Source of the DNA: Pseudomonadota bacterium
Lineage (GTDB): Bacteria > Bdellovibrionota > Bacteriovoracia > Bacteriovoracales > Bacteriovoracaceae
Assembly: GCA_023432655.1 (NCBI GenBank)
Contig: JAEYUK010000253.1
Span: forward strand, 1-7,776
Reading direction: 5' to 3'
DNA length: 7,776 nucleotides
Positions 1 to 5,780 of this stretch are shown here, piece after piece (the stretch's first letter is position 1; each line of letters begins with the position of its first letter). The translations under genes and the position numbers were made by a program. A model generated the notes under the pieces. That model worked only from the letters and a program-made list of their open reading frames with translations, searched no databases and had not been told where the DNA came from.

Positions 1-1
1 G

Positions 2-811
2 GCCGATAAAATCGTTATTTACATGGAAGAGATGAAAGAGAAGGCCCGGTTAGAAAACGAAGTCATGGTCGCACAACTAGTCCAATCTTCTTTCTTTCCC
101 CCGGTCTCAGTCTCCGACGAAGTACTCTCTACTCATGGACATTTTGAGCCAGCGACTGAATGTGGAGGAGACTGGTGGGGTTTCTATGACCATGGAGACT
201 GGAGGGTCTTCTTTATTGCCGATGCCACAGGCCACGGAGTTCCGGCAGCACTATTAACCGCCACTATCAATTGCTGTAAATCGAGCCTCAGTTTCATCAT
301 GGAAACCCGTCCTCATATCCTGGGAGAGCCTCATGAGATTTTACGTTTTATGAATCAAGCGGTTTGCGGGGCCGGTAAAGAGATACAAGTGACATGTTTT
401 GTTGCCAGCTTCAATCGCGTGAGCCGCAAATTTATTTTTGCAAATTCCTCACAGACTGCGCCCCTTCTCTTTAACGGAGAGGGTCCTGAGCTCAATAAAG
501 ACCAATTCCGCCCTCTTATCGAGGCCAATGGACCTCGACTGGGTCAAAAGCTAGATGCTCAATTTGAATTCCATACTTTAGAACTCAAAACTCATGATAC
601 ACTCTTCTTCTATACAGATGGTCTGACTGAAGCCGAGAATCCAGAGGGTACTCTTTTTGGGCAAAGACGCCTGATAAAATCCCTGATTCAACACGGCAGC
701 GGTACACCTAAGGCGGTCATTGAAGGAGTCATGCAGGACTTGAGGGAATTCACATCGAATAAACCACTTAATGATGATCTAACAGTTGTTTCCATGAAGG
801 TAATGGTATGA
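2..811 (+). CDS. SpoIIE/PP2C-type serine/threonine phosphatase (5' end cut off by the window)
   Basis: The protein carries a C-terminal SpoIIE/PP2M phosphatase domain, a metal-dependent family that dephosphorylates phosphoserine on STAS antagonists in partner-switching systems. The frame is open to the window edge, so the true start and any sensor or membrane part lie upstream. The ATG at 23 falls inside a helical, charged segment (EKARLENEVMVAQLVQ) typical of the coiled coil that precedes this domain. Counting from that ATG, the metal-binding acidic residues are all visible: GGD (D50, in CGGDWWG), D67 in DATGHG, D199 in YTDGLTEA and D251/D252 in NDDLTVV. The usual Asn-Ala-x-His segment reads FANSSQTAPLL, so the common His is Gln. 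The stop codon overlaps the next gene's start by four bases (ATGA), which suggests translational coupling to the ATPase gene. The family call is firm; the target is inferred to be the STAS protein two genes downstream. Confidence 0.93.
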   Translation, partial: ADKIVIYMEEMKEKARLENEVMVAQLVQSSFFPPVSVSDEVLSTHGHFEPATECGGDWWGFYDHGDWRVFFIADATGHGVPAALLTATINCCKSSLSFIMETRPHILGEPHEILRFMNQAVCGAGKEIQVTCFVASFNRVSRKFIFANSSQTAPLLFNGEGPELNKDQFRPLIEANGPRLGQKLDAQFEFHTLELKTHDTLFFYTDGLTEAENPEGTLFGQRRLIKSLIQHGSGTPKAVIEGVMQDLREFTSNKPLNDDLTVVSMKVMV

Positions 812-1740
812 ATGCACACGTCGCCGTCTATGTTAAGGACTCACAGATTTTAGAACAGCTTAAGATTTCCTCCGGAAATACAAACTTCATCATGGAGAAT
901 GGGCCAAATCTTAGCGATTACCTCAAAGAGTGTTTCATTATCTGTGATAGAGAAACATTCCTTGAGAAAGCACATGAGCTTAAATCGATTGATCCCTATT
1001 TTCTGTATGTCATCAGCTCTGAAGCAGATGAAGAAAATATGCGATTAGTGGAAAAGTACGGACTCCACCATCTGGTTGGGAAAAACGAAGGCATTTATGG
1101 CCCTGAGATCATCAATCATTTGAACAAGGCCTATCAAAAAAAGATCTGGGGACTTCAAACCTATCTTGAAAACTCGGCAGAGATCAGAGAAATATCCCTT
1201 TCAGACTCTAAGCTCACCAATGAGATGATCGAACAAGCACTCGGACATTTTGATTTTCAAGACTACTTCTCTTCCCCAATTGAATACATACAAGTCATGG
1301 CCAATGAGCTTATTTCAAATTCTTTATATAAGGGTCCTTCTAAAAGAAGACTCGAACAAGGACTTGAACATGTTGATCGTAAAAGTCCTGTCTTTTTAAA
1401 AGGATCCGATCTGGTCAAAGTATGCCTGGGAATGGATTCAAAAGGCGTTGCCCTTTCAGTCCAGGACTCCTTTGGTGGACTTTCTTATGATTTATTAATG
1501 GCCAGCCTTAAACGGAGCTTCCAGGAGAAGACCGTAATGGAAAAAAAGGATGGTGCCGGATTAGGACTCTATATCACCTTTCTACATAGCAATCAGTTCA
1601 TCATCAATTTCCGGAAAGACTTCCGTACAGAAGTTATCTGCATCATTGAGAAGAACAAGAGATATAAAAACTACAAACAAAGAATTCGTTCATTTCATTT
1701 CTTTCAAGAGGTACCCAGTGAAAAGACTACAAATAAATAA
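808..1740 (+). CDS. RsbW/SpoIIAB-like GHKL ATPase (putative anti-sigma-type protein kinase) with N-terminal receiver-like region
   Basis: This 310-residue protein has a HATPase_c domain at about residues 130-282. The N-box reads ANELISNS, with E167 and N171 placed like the catalytic Glu and Asn of SpoIIAB. The G1-type box is DSFGG (D220) and the G2 box is GAGLGLY (249-254). No HisKA dimerisation helix or phospho-accepting His precedes it, so it resembles serine-kinase/anti-sigma ATPases more than ordinary histidine kinases. About 30 residues, many of them charged, separate the N-box from G1. Residues 1-110 look like a degenerate receiver: a strand ending in D47 (FIICD), a strand YFLYVISS, then HLVGK (K92), but without the usual acidic pair or DxxMP motif. 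A basic tail (282-310) closes the protein. It starts within the upstream stop codon (ATGA) and its 3' end overlaps the next gene by 23 bases. ATPase fold firm; kinase role and receiver-like fold inferred. Confidence 0.85.
   Translation: MNAHVAVYVKDSQILEQLKISSGNTNFIMENGPNLSDYLKECFIICDRETFLEKAHELKSIDPYFLYVISSEADEENMRLVEKYGLHHLVGKNEGIYGPEIINHLNKAYQKKIWGLQTYLENSAEIREISLSDSKLTNEMIEQALGHFDFQDYFSSPIEYIQVMANELISNSLYKGPSKRRLEQGLEHVDRKSPVFLKGSDLVKVCLGMDSKGVALSVQDSFGGLSYDLLMASLKRSFQEKTVMEKKDGAGLGLYITFLHSNQFIINFRKDFRTEVICIIEKNKRYKNYKQRIRSFHFFQEVPSEKTTNK
1706..1712 (+). promoter_or_regulatory. Ribosome binding site deciding a GTG start at 1718
   Basis: AAGAGGT lies five bases before GTG at 1718, inside the 3' end of the ATPase gene. 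The in-frame TTG at 1646 has no comparable site, and starting there would add 24 basic residues foreign to a STAS fold. GTG 1718 is therefore preferred. Confidence 0.7.
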
Positions 1741-2179
1741 ACAAATCCTTCAGGATGAGCTCAATGTTGAATTAATTGGAGCGATTGATGAAGATTCTGA
1801 GTTTAAAGAATTGTTAGGTCTTGAACAGAAACGAATCTCATTTGATTTCAACCAAGTCAATATGATCAATTCCTGTGGGATCCGAGAATGGATTAAATTT
1901 CTGGAAAAAATTCCTGCGGCCACCACTGTCACCTACAATAATTGTCCGCAAATTATCATTGAGCAGATCAATATGGTTCATGGATTTTTCCGTCAGGGGG
2001 CATCCATTAACTCTTTTTATGCACCCTACTTCTGCGAGAGCTGTGACAAAGAAGTTAAAGTTCATTTAACAGCAGACAAGGTTAAAAACCGCAAAGCCCC
2101 CAAAATGGAGTGCCCTAAATGTGGTTCCGACATGGAGTTTGACGCAATTGAGTCTCAGTACTTTAGCTTTCTTAGGTAA
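1718..2179 (+). CDS. STAS-domain protein (anti-sigma-antagonist type) with C-terminal zinc ribbon
   Basis: From the GTG start the protein has 153 residues. Residues 1-95 look like a STAS domain: a strand ISFDFNQVNMI followed by NSCGIREW. This aligns with the DSSG loop of SpoIIAA, so S52 takes the place of the phosphorylated serine, while the preceding Asp is Asn and the next Ser is Cys. Residues 106-135 carry two CxxC knuckles (C106/C109 in CESC, C132/C135 in CPKC) with 22 residues between them, a zinc-ribbon arrangement. The gene lies between the kinase-like ATPase and the hybrid histidine kinase, and the SpoIIE phosphatase is two genes upstream. That is the expected company for a protein whose phosphorylation state switches binding partners. 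The stop is four bases before the next ATG. The STAS call rests on the loop and strand pattern and is good but not certain; the zinc ribbon is clear; its role is unknown. Confidence 0.8.
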   Translation: MKRLQINKQILQDELNVELIGAIDEDSEFKELLGLEQKRISFDFNQVNMINSCGIREWIKFLEKIPAATTVTYNNCPQIIIEQINMVHGFFRQGASINSFYAPYFCESCDKEVKVHLTADKVKNRKAPKMECPKCGSDMEFDAIESQYFSFLR

Positions 2180-2182
2180 TTT

Positions 2183-3721
2183 ATGAGTGATGCTTATTCT
2201 ACTTTTGAACATTTATTTGACCCAGTCTTGATTGTTAATCTCAAACAAGATCTCGTCTATTTTAACCACCAGGCGAGCATATTCTTTAAGCTACCTCCAA
2301 GACTTCTGAAGCAGAAAAGGCATCTCATTCAGTTATGTGATTCAGCTGATTTCGACATCGAGAAATGGCTCTCTAAGGCGTTATTAAGCTTTGAAGTTCT
2401 TATTTCCCCTGAAATAAAAATCTATCTTCCACACGAACCGGAAGTTGAATACTACATCATCATGAAACTCATCCCTATCCAGACCGACGGAGGGGCCAAT
2501 TACGCTATCGTAATTCATGACATGACAGTGGAAACAAAACTTCATTTGAAATACCGTGAACAACTTGAAGAATTGAAAAAAACACATAATCAGATTCTTC
2601 AGGCCGACAAACTTTCTACTCTGGGAGAGCTCACGGCCAATATTTCACATGAGATTAATAACCCATTAACCATTGCCGGAGGACATTCAGAGATCATTAA
2701 GGATTACCTTAAACATCCTAATGTCGCGAGCAAAGTCTCGCAGCTCCAATCAGCGAACCAAACAGTCATTGATTCATTGGAACGGGTAAACCAGATCATC
2801 AAAAACATGAAGGATTTTCTTCATCAAAATGAAGATCAGAAAGAATACAGTGATCTTTCAACTCTTTTAAACAACGCTATCGAATGGATTCTTCCTACAG
2901 CACAGAAAAGTGGAATAACAATTCAATCTGTCGCTAAAGACCACTCCGTTGCTCTGGTTAACAGAGTCAAAATTGAACAAGTGATTATTAATCTGATTAA
3001 AAACTCAATTGATGCCATAACTGATGCCGGCATCTCTCAGGGTGAGATAAAACTTGTTATCTCTAAATCTGAACAGGAACAACAAACCCTTATTGATATA
3101 TATGATAATGGTCCGGGAATTCGCCCAGAGATCAAGAAAAACCTTTTTAAACCTTTCCAGTCCACCAAAGATGCTGGACATGGGACGGGTCTGGGCCTTT
3201 CAATTTGTTCTAAGATCATCGAAGCTCATAAAGGGCGGATCGAACTGGTAGACTCTGAAAAAGGGTGCCACTTCCGGATTAAACTTCCTCTGATTGAAGT
3301 TTATAGTTACACCAGAAATGACCGCTCTCTTTCCGGCTCCCCTCTTCAAAAAAGAATTCTGGTGTTGGACAATGAAGTGCAAATCCTCAATGTACTTAAT
3401 ACCTTTATCTCTGATGAGAATTTGGTTTTCATCGGATCTTCGGATCCCATCGATGCTCTGGCCTTCCTCTCTAAGGCCAATATCGATTTAATCATCACCG
3501 ATTACCAGATGCCAGAAATGGATGGAAGTGAATTTTCGTATAAGGCCCGTGAGCAAGGCTATACAAATCCTATTCTTTATATGACGAGTTCTAAAGGAAT
3601 AGATCAATACAATAAGGACAGAAAAGATCTCGATATCAATGGCCTCATCGTCAAACCATTTAATCGGGAGGATGTCATGAAGACCATTCATTCCGCTCTT
3701 AAATCAAAGGGGGCCCGTTAA
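2183..3721 (+). CDS. Soluble hybrid histidine kinase (PAS-like, HisKA, HATPase, REC)
   Basis: This is a 512-residue cytoplasmic sensor kinase with no signal peptide or membrane helix. Residues 1-120 look like a PAS-type sensor (FDPVLIVNLKQDLVYFNHQA, then a strand ending VIHDMT), followed by a coiled linker. HisKA holds the phospho-accepting H156 in STLGELTANISHEINNP. The ATPase domain shows the N-box VIINLIKNSIDAI (N270, N274), the G1 box DNGPGI (D308) and the G2 box GHGTGLGLS (332-340). After a linker of about 20 residues comes a C-terminal receiver (391-508) with D396, phospho-acceptor D440 in ITDYQMPEMDG, T468 and K491 (VKPF). The usual acidic pair reads D-N rather than D-D, a mild deviation. 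The start follows the STAS stop closely, with AGGT overlapping that stop. The stop shares one base with the next start (TAATG), so the receiver protein downstream is probably translationally coupled and may be a second phosphate acceptor. Its signal is not evident. Confidence 0.95.
   Translation: MSDAYSTFEHLFDPVLIVNLKQDLVYFNHQASIFFKLPPRLLKQKRHLIQLCDSADFDIEKWLSKALLSFEVLISPEIKIYLPHEPEVEYYIIMKLIPIQTDGGANYAIVIHDMTVETKLHLKYREQLEELKKTHNQILQADKLSTLGELTANISHEINNPLTIAGGHSEIIKDYLKHPNVASKVSQLQSANQTVIDSLERVNQIIKNMKDFLHQNEDQKEYSDLSTLLNNAIEWILPTAQKSGITIQSVAKDHSVALVNRVKIEQVIINLIKNSIDAITDAGISQGEIKLVISKSEQEQQTLIDIYDNGPGIRPEIKKNLFKPFQSTKDAGHGTGLGLSICSKIIEAHKGRIELVDSEKGCHFRIKLPLIEVYSYTRNDRSLSGSPLQKRILVLDNEVQILNVLNTFISDENLVFIGSSDPIDALAFLSKANIDLIITDYQMPEMDGSEFSYKAREQGYTNPILYMTSSKGIDQYNKDRKDLDINGLIVKPFNREDVMKTIHSALKSKGAR
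3706..3713 (+). promoter_or_regulatory. Ribosome binding site of the stand-alone receiver gene
   Basis: AAAGGGGG lies seven bases before ATG 3721, inside the 3' end of the kinase gene. It favours that start over the in-frame ATG at 3751, which would begin directly at the first strand of the receiver fold. Confidence 0.65.
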
Positions 3722-4134
3722 TGAGCCTTTCGCGAAAACTGCCACAAGATATGAATATTCTTGTCATCGATGATGAAGAAAAAATCTGCGAGCTTATTAA
3801 AATTTTTCTCGAGTCGGCCTTTGAGTTTCACTCTGTAGTTACAGCACCAAACTCTGCACAAGCATTGCAGAAATTTTCAAACCAAGATTTTGATCTTATG
3901 ATCATTGATCACATTATGCCAGGTAAACCCGGAATAGAATTTATTCAACAGCTACGAAATTCTGTAAAATTCAATAAATTGAAAATCATTTTGATATCGG
4001 GATACTTACAGCAAGAAGATGTTCTTGAGGCCATAGAACTAGGAATCAAGCATATCGTTGTTAAACCCTTTACTCGTCAACAGCTGGTTAATCAGGTTTC
4101 CGATATCCTTAAAATAGAGCTAAACAACAACTAA
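3721..4134 (+). CDS. Stand-alone response regulator receiver protein (CheY-like)
   Basis: This 137-residue protein is a single receiver domain with no DNA-binding or enzymatic output. The fold's key residues are present: acidic pair D17/D18 in ILVIDDEE, phospho-acceptor D63 in IIDHIMPGKPG, a switch residue S93 in ILISGY and K115 in VVKPF. Length and layout match CheY/Spo0F-type proteins. It is the last gene of the + strand block, overlapping the hybrid kinase stop by one base, so it is the obvious candidate to receive phosphate from that kinase. It could relay phosphate onwards (Spo0F-like, although no HPt gene is visible here) or act by protein-protein contact, perhaps on the partner-switching proteins encoded upstream. 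Its stop codon is one base from the stop of the gene on the other strand, and no terminator hairpin is visible between them. Confidence 0.95.
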   Translation: MSLSRKLPQDMNILVIDDEEKICELIKIFLESAFEFHSVVTAPNSAQALQKFSNQDFDLMIIDHIMPGKPGIEFIQQLRNSVKFNKLKIILISGYLQQEDVLEAIELGIKHIVVKPFTRQQLVNQVSDILKIELNNN

Positions 4135-4135
4135 C

Positions 4136-4447
4136 TTACTGAGTTTCATCTTTTTTGCTGCGTCGGCCGTCTCTAGTAAAAAGATGATAACTGCGGAATG
4201 AATACTGATCGACGGGCCCATATTGATTACGTAGACCGAACTCGTCCTGAGTCCATGGCTGATCCTTGAATCTTCGATACCCATGGCCAAAAATAATACA
4301 ATGTTTTGTGAAATGAGGGTCCTGCTCGTATTCCCGTTCCGTATCCATGCTTTCAGCTTCACCAAAACCATAACCATCAAGACGATCGTTATAATTCATG
4401 CTGCTGAGACCATTATCGGATTCTTTATTAGGTTCGGTATTATTCAT
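4136..4447 (-). CDS. Small hypothetical protein at the 3' end of the nqr operon
   Basis: I do not recognise this 103-residue protein. It is hydrophilic with no signal peptide or membrane segment. The first 45 residues are rich in Asn, Asp, Glu and Ser. The rest is rich in aromatic and charged residues (FGHGYRRFKDQPWTQDEFG, then a YGPVDQYSFRSYHLF stretch) and ends in a basic RDGRRSKK tail. There is a single cysteine. It is believed to be real because a strong Shine-Dalgarno precedes its ATG and it lies 44 bases after nqrM on the same strand. It could be co-transcribed with nqrM or have its own promoter in the gap. An open frame on the opposite strand here (about 4283-4471) has no comparable support. 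The function is unknown; the position alone does not justify calling it an NQR factor. Confidence 0.65.
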   Translation of the reverse strand: MNNTEPNKESDNGLSSMNYNDRLDGYGFGEAESMDTEREYEQDPHFTKHCIIFGHGYRRFKDQPWTQDEFGLRNQYGPVDQYSFRSYHLFTRDGRRSKKDETQ

Positions 4448-4450
4448 AGA

Positions 4451-4457
4451 ACCTCCT
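4451..4457 (-). promoter_or_regulatory. Strong ribosome binding site of the small hypothetical gene
   Basis: On the minus strand AGGAGGT lies three bases before the ATG at 4447. The spacing is slightly short but the match to anti-Shine-Dalgarno is near perfect, and it is the main evidence that the gene is translated. Confidence 0.7.
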
Positions 4458-4491
4458 ATTGCTTTATATAAGCAAAAGAGAGGCCAAGAAA

Positions 4492-4704
4492 TTAATGGCA
4501 GCTTTTAGTTGTAGAGCAATTGTCGGCTATATCTTTGATCTTCTCAATACACTCGGACTTTTTATCACAAACGTCACAACTTCCCATAAGGTTAGCGATC
4601 CCCCCACAAGATCCTGCGATCGGTTTTCTTTTAAAAATAACCCCGACTGACATAATGAGAACAGCAATAGCAAACGCTCCTAGTGTAAATAGTAATGTTT
4701 CCAT
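4492..4704 (-). CDS. nqrM: Na+-NQR maturation protein NqrM (DUF539 family)
   Basis: This 70-residue protein has one N-terminal membrane helix (about residues 4-24) followed by the family hallmark FKRKPIAGSCGG and a cysteine-rich tail. NqrM is known to be needed for assembly of active Na+-translocating NADH:quinone oxidoreductase, and is thought to help deliver iron to the cysteines shared by NqrD and NqrE. Cysteines are C33 (in SCGG), C43, C46, C52, C63 and C69. The first four fit the family's conserved set; the last two lie in a tail (DNCSTTKSCH) that may be lineage-specific. A longer in-frame start at 4740 adds 12 residues, but ATG 4704 is chosen because AAGGGAGGAG sits six bases upstream and it begins right at the helix. 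It follows apbE with 38 bases between them, the usual nqr order. Confidence 0.93.
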   Translation of the reverse strand: METLLFTLGAFAIAVLIMSVGVIFKRKPIAGSCGGIANLMGSCDVCDKKSECIEKIKDIADNCSTTKSCH

Positions 4705-4710
4705 ATAGCT

Positions 4711-4720
4711 CTCCTCCCTT
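4711..4720 (-). promoter_or_regulatory. Ribosome binding site fixing the nqrM start
   Basis: On the minus strand AAGGGAGGAG lies six bases before ATG 4704. It falls inside the reading frame of the longer alternative start at 4740, so it argues for the shorter protein. Confidence 0.75.
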
Positions 4721-4742
4721 AGTTTAGCCCATCCTAACACAT

Positions 4743-5780
4743 CTAGAGTTGATTGGATTTAAGAAAACTTTCCATCGAAGGGGAAAGAATCTCATTAAAT
4801 AAATTCTCTTTTTTAGCCTCTAAAAGTAGCACTTTAATACCATTTTTTTCGGCCAATTCAATCCCTTCTTTGCCTAAGACCATGAGTGCAGTACTCCAAA
4901 TATCTGAAGCAATTCCTGTTGAGGCGATCACAGAAGCCGAAGAAATAGTATGAGTTACAGGTCGGGTCGTTCGAGGATCTATGATATGGGATTTCCTTTC
5001 TCCATTAGCGTCGAAAAACTGTCGATAGTTTCCCGAAGTGGAGATCGCCAGGTCCTGAATTTTAAAAGCTAATTGAACATTCTTCTGAGCTCCGGATGTA
5101 GGTCTTTCTATCCCCGCCACCCAACTATTTCCAGGCCCCTTAGTACCTTTAAAATAAATCTCGCCGCTTAGATCGACCATATAGTTCTCAATCCCTTTTA
5201 AAATGAGCATTTCGCCAATGAGATCACAAACCCATCCGGGTGCAATTGCATTGAGATCTAACTGCAGACCGTTTTTTGTTTTCCAAACGGTTCGTTTTTC
5301 CTCATCCCACTTAATAGAGTCAAAACCAGTAAGGGCCTGTGCTTTTTTGAGCTCAACCTGAGAAGGAATTTTCTTAGAAGCTCCTCCTCCGAAACCCCAA
5401 AGTTTAATGACAGGTCCCAAGGTAGGATCAAAAGCCCCTTCAGTCTCCTGATAAAACTTTTGAGACAGTTTAAGCATCTCAATAAAGCGAGGAGAGACTT
5501 TGATTACTTTATTGGCCGGCGCCTGGTTAAAAGCACTCACAACAGAGTCTGGCCGGTAAGTTGAGAACTCTAAATTAAATTCGTCAAAGAACTTACTTAG
5601 GTCTTTCTGAAAATCTTGAGGATTTAAATCGCCACGATACTTAACAATATAATAAGCACCGAATATTTCACCCTGAAGTGAATGAATCTCAGGACTTTGT
5701 TCCTTCTTAAAAAAACAGCCTGCTAAAAGCAGGCTGCACATTAAGAAAGATAATTTTAGGAACTTAACCACCGAAATCAT
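4743..5780 (-). CDS. apbE: FAD:protein FMN transferase ApbE (lipoprotein)
   Basis: ApbE attaches FMN through a phosphoester bond to threonines of NqrB and NqrC, outside the cytoplasmic membrane, using FAD as donor. From ATG 5780 the protein has 345 residues, normal for the family. It begins with a lipoprotein signal peptide and lipobox LLAGC (acylated C22). Visible family motifs are EFSTYRPDS (71-79), [17 protein letters not shown] (115-131), [12 protein letters not shown] (175-186), [11 protein letters not shown] (202-212), HIIDP (265-269) and ASDIWSTAL (291-299) with the Mg-binding-type D293. Two positions differ from the usual pattern: the Lys of AIAKG is Pro, and the first Gly of DxGG is Ser. 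The start is uncertain. GTG 5807 and GTG 5771 are alternatives and none has a convincing ribosome site; 5780 gives the most natural signal peptide. The gene overlaps the nqrF end by 17 bases, so translational coupling is likely. A terminator hairpin lies within its signal-peptide codons. Confidence 0.94.
   Translation of the reverse strand: MISVVKFLKLSFLMCSLLLAGCFFKKEQSPEIHSLQGEIFGAYYIVKYRGDLNPQDFQKDLSKFFDEFNLEFSTYRPDSVVSAFNQAPANKVIKVSPRFIEMLKLSQKFYQETEGAFDPTLGPVIKLWGFGGGASKKIPSQVELKKAQALTGFDSIKWDEEKRTVWKTKNGLQLDLNAIAPGWVCDLIGEMLILKGIENYMVDLSGEIYFKGTKGPGNSWVAGIERPTSGAQKNVQLAFKIQDLAISTSGNYRQFFDANGERKSHIIDPRTTRPVTHTISSASVIASTGIASDIWSTALMVLGKEGIELAEKNGIKVLLLEAKKENLFNEILSPSMESFLKSNQL
5709..5736 (-). 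terminator. Intrinsic terminator/attenuator hairpin inside the apbE signal-peptide codons
   Basis: On the minus strand a perfect 9-bp stem, CAGCCTGCT paired with AGCAGGCTG, closes a three-base TTT loop and is followed at once by seven T (5715-5709). This is the standard rho-independent terminator form. It begins 28 bases past the nqrF stop and is read in frame as Ser-Leu-Leu-Leu-Ala-Gly-Cys-Phe-Phe, so the lipobox itself encodes it. If active, it would end most transcripts after nqrF and leave a readthrough fraction for apbE, nqrM and the last gene. Ribosomes on apbE could open the stem. The structure is seen directly; activity is inferred. Confidence 0.7.

Noticed and set aside
1646..1717. 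TTG start giving a 24-residue longer STAS protein
   Set aside because: No ribosome site; the added residues are basic and lie wholly within the ATPase gene. GTG 1718 with AAGAGGT is better.
3434..3479. Two small hairpins in the hybrid kinase receiver codons: GGATC-TTCG-GATCC (3434-3447) and TGGCCTT-7 nt-AAGGCCA (3459-3479)
   Set aside because: Stems are short, no T-run follows either one, and both lie within a well-conserved coding segment with no overlapping gene boundary. Likely chance.
4147..4186. Inverted repeat CATCTTTTT ... AAAAAGATG with a 22-base loop just past the convergent stops
   Set aside because: The stem is AT-rich with a long loop and lies inside the small hypothetical gene; it is a weak terminator candidate at best.
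4283..4471. Plus-strand open frame of 62 codons opposite the small hypothetical gene
   Set aside because: No ribosome site on that strand, and the minus-strand gene has a strong one plus operon context.
4459..4475. Palindrome TTGCTT-TATAT-AAGCAA in the gap between nqrM and the small hypothetical gene
   Set aside because: Six-base AT-rich stem without a T-run. It contains a TATATA that could serve as a -10 box, but no -35 at proper spacing is seen, so neither a terminator nor a promoter is claimed.
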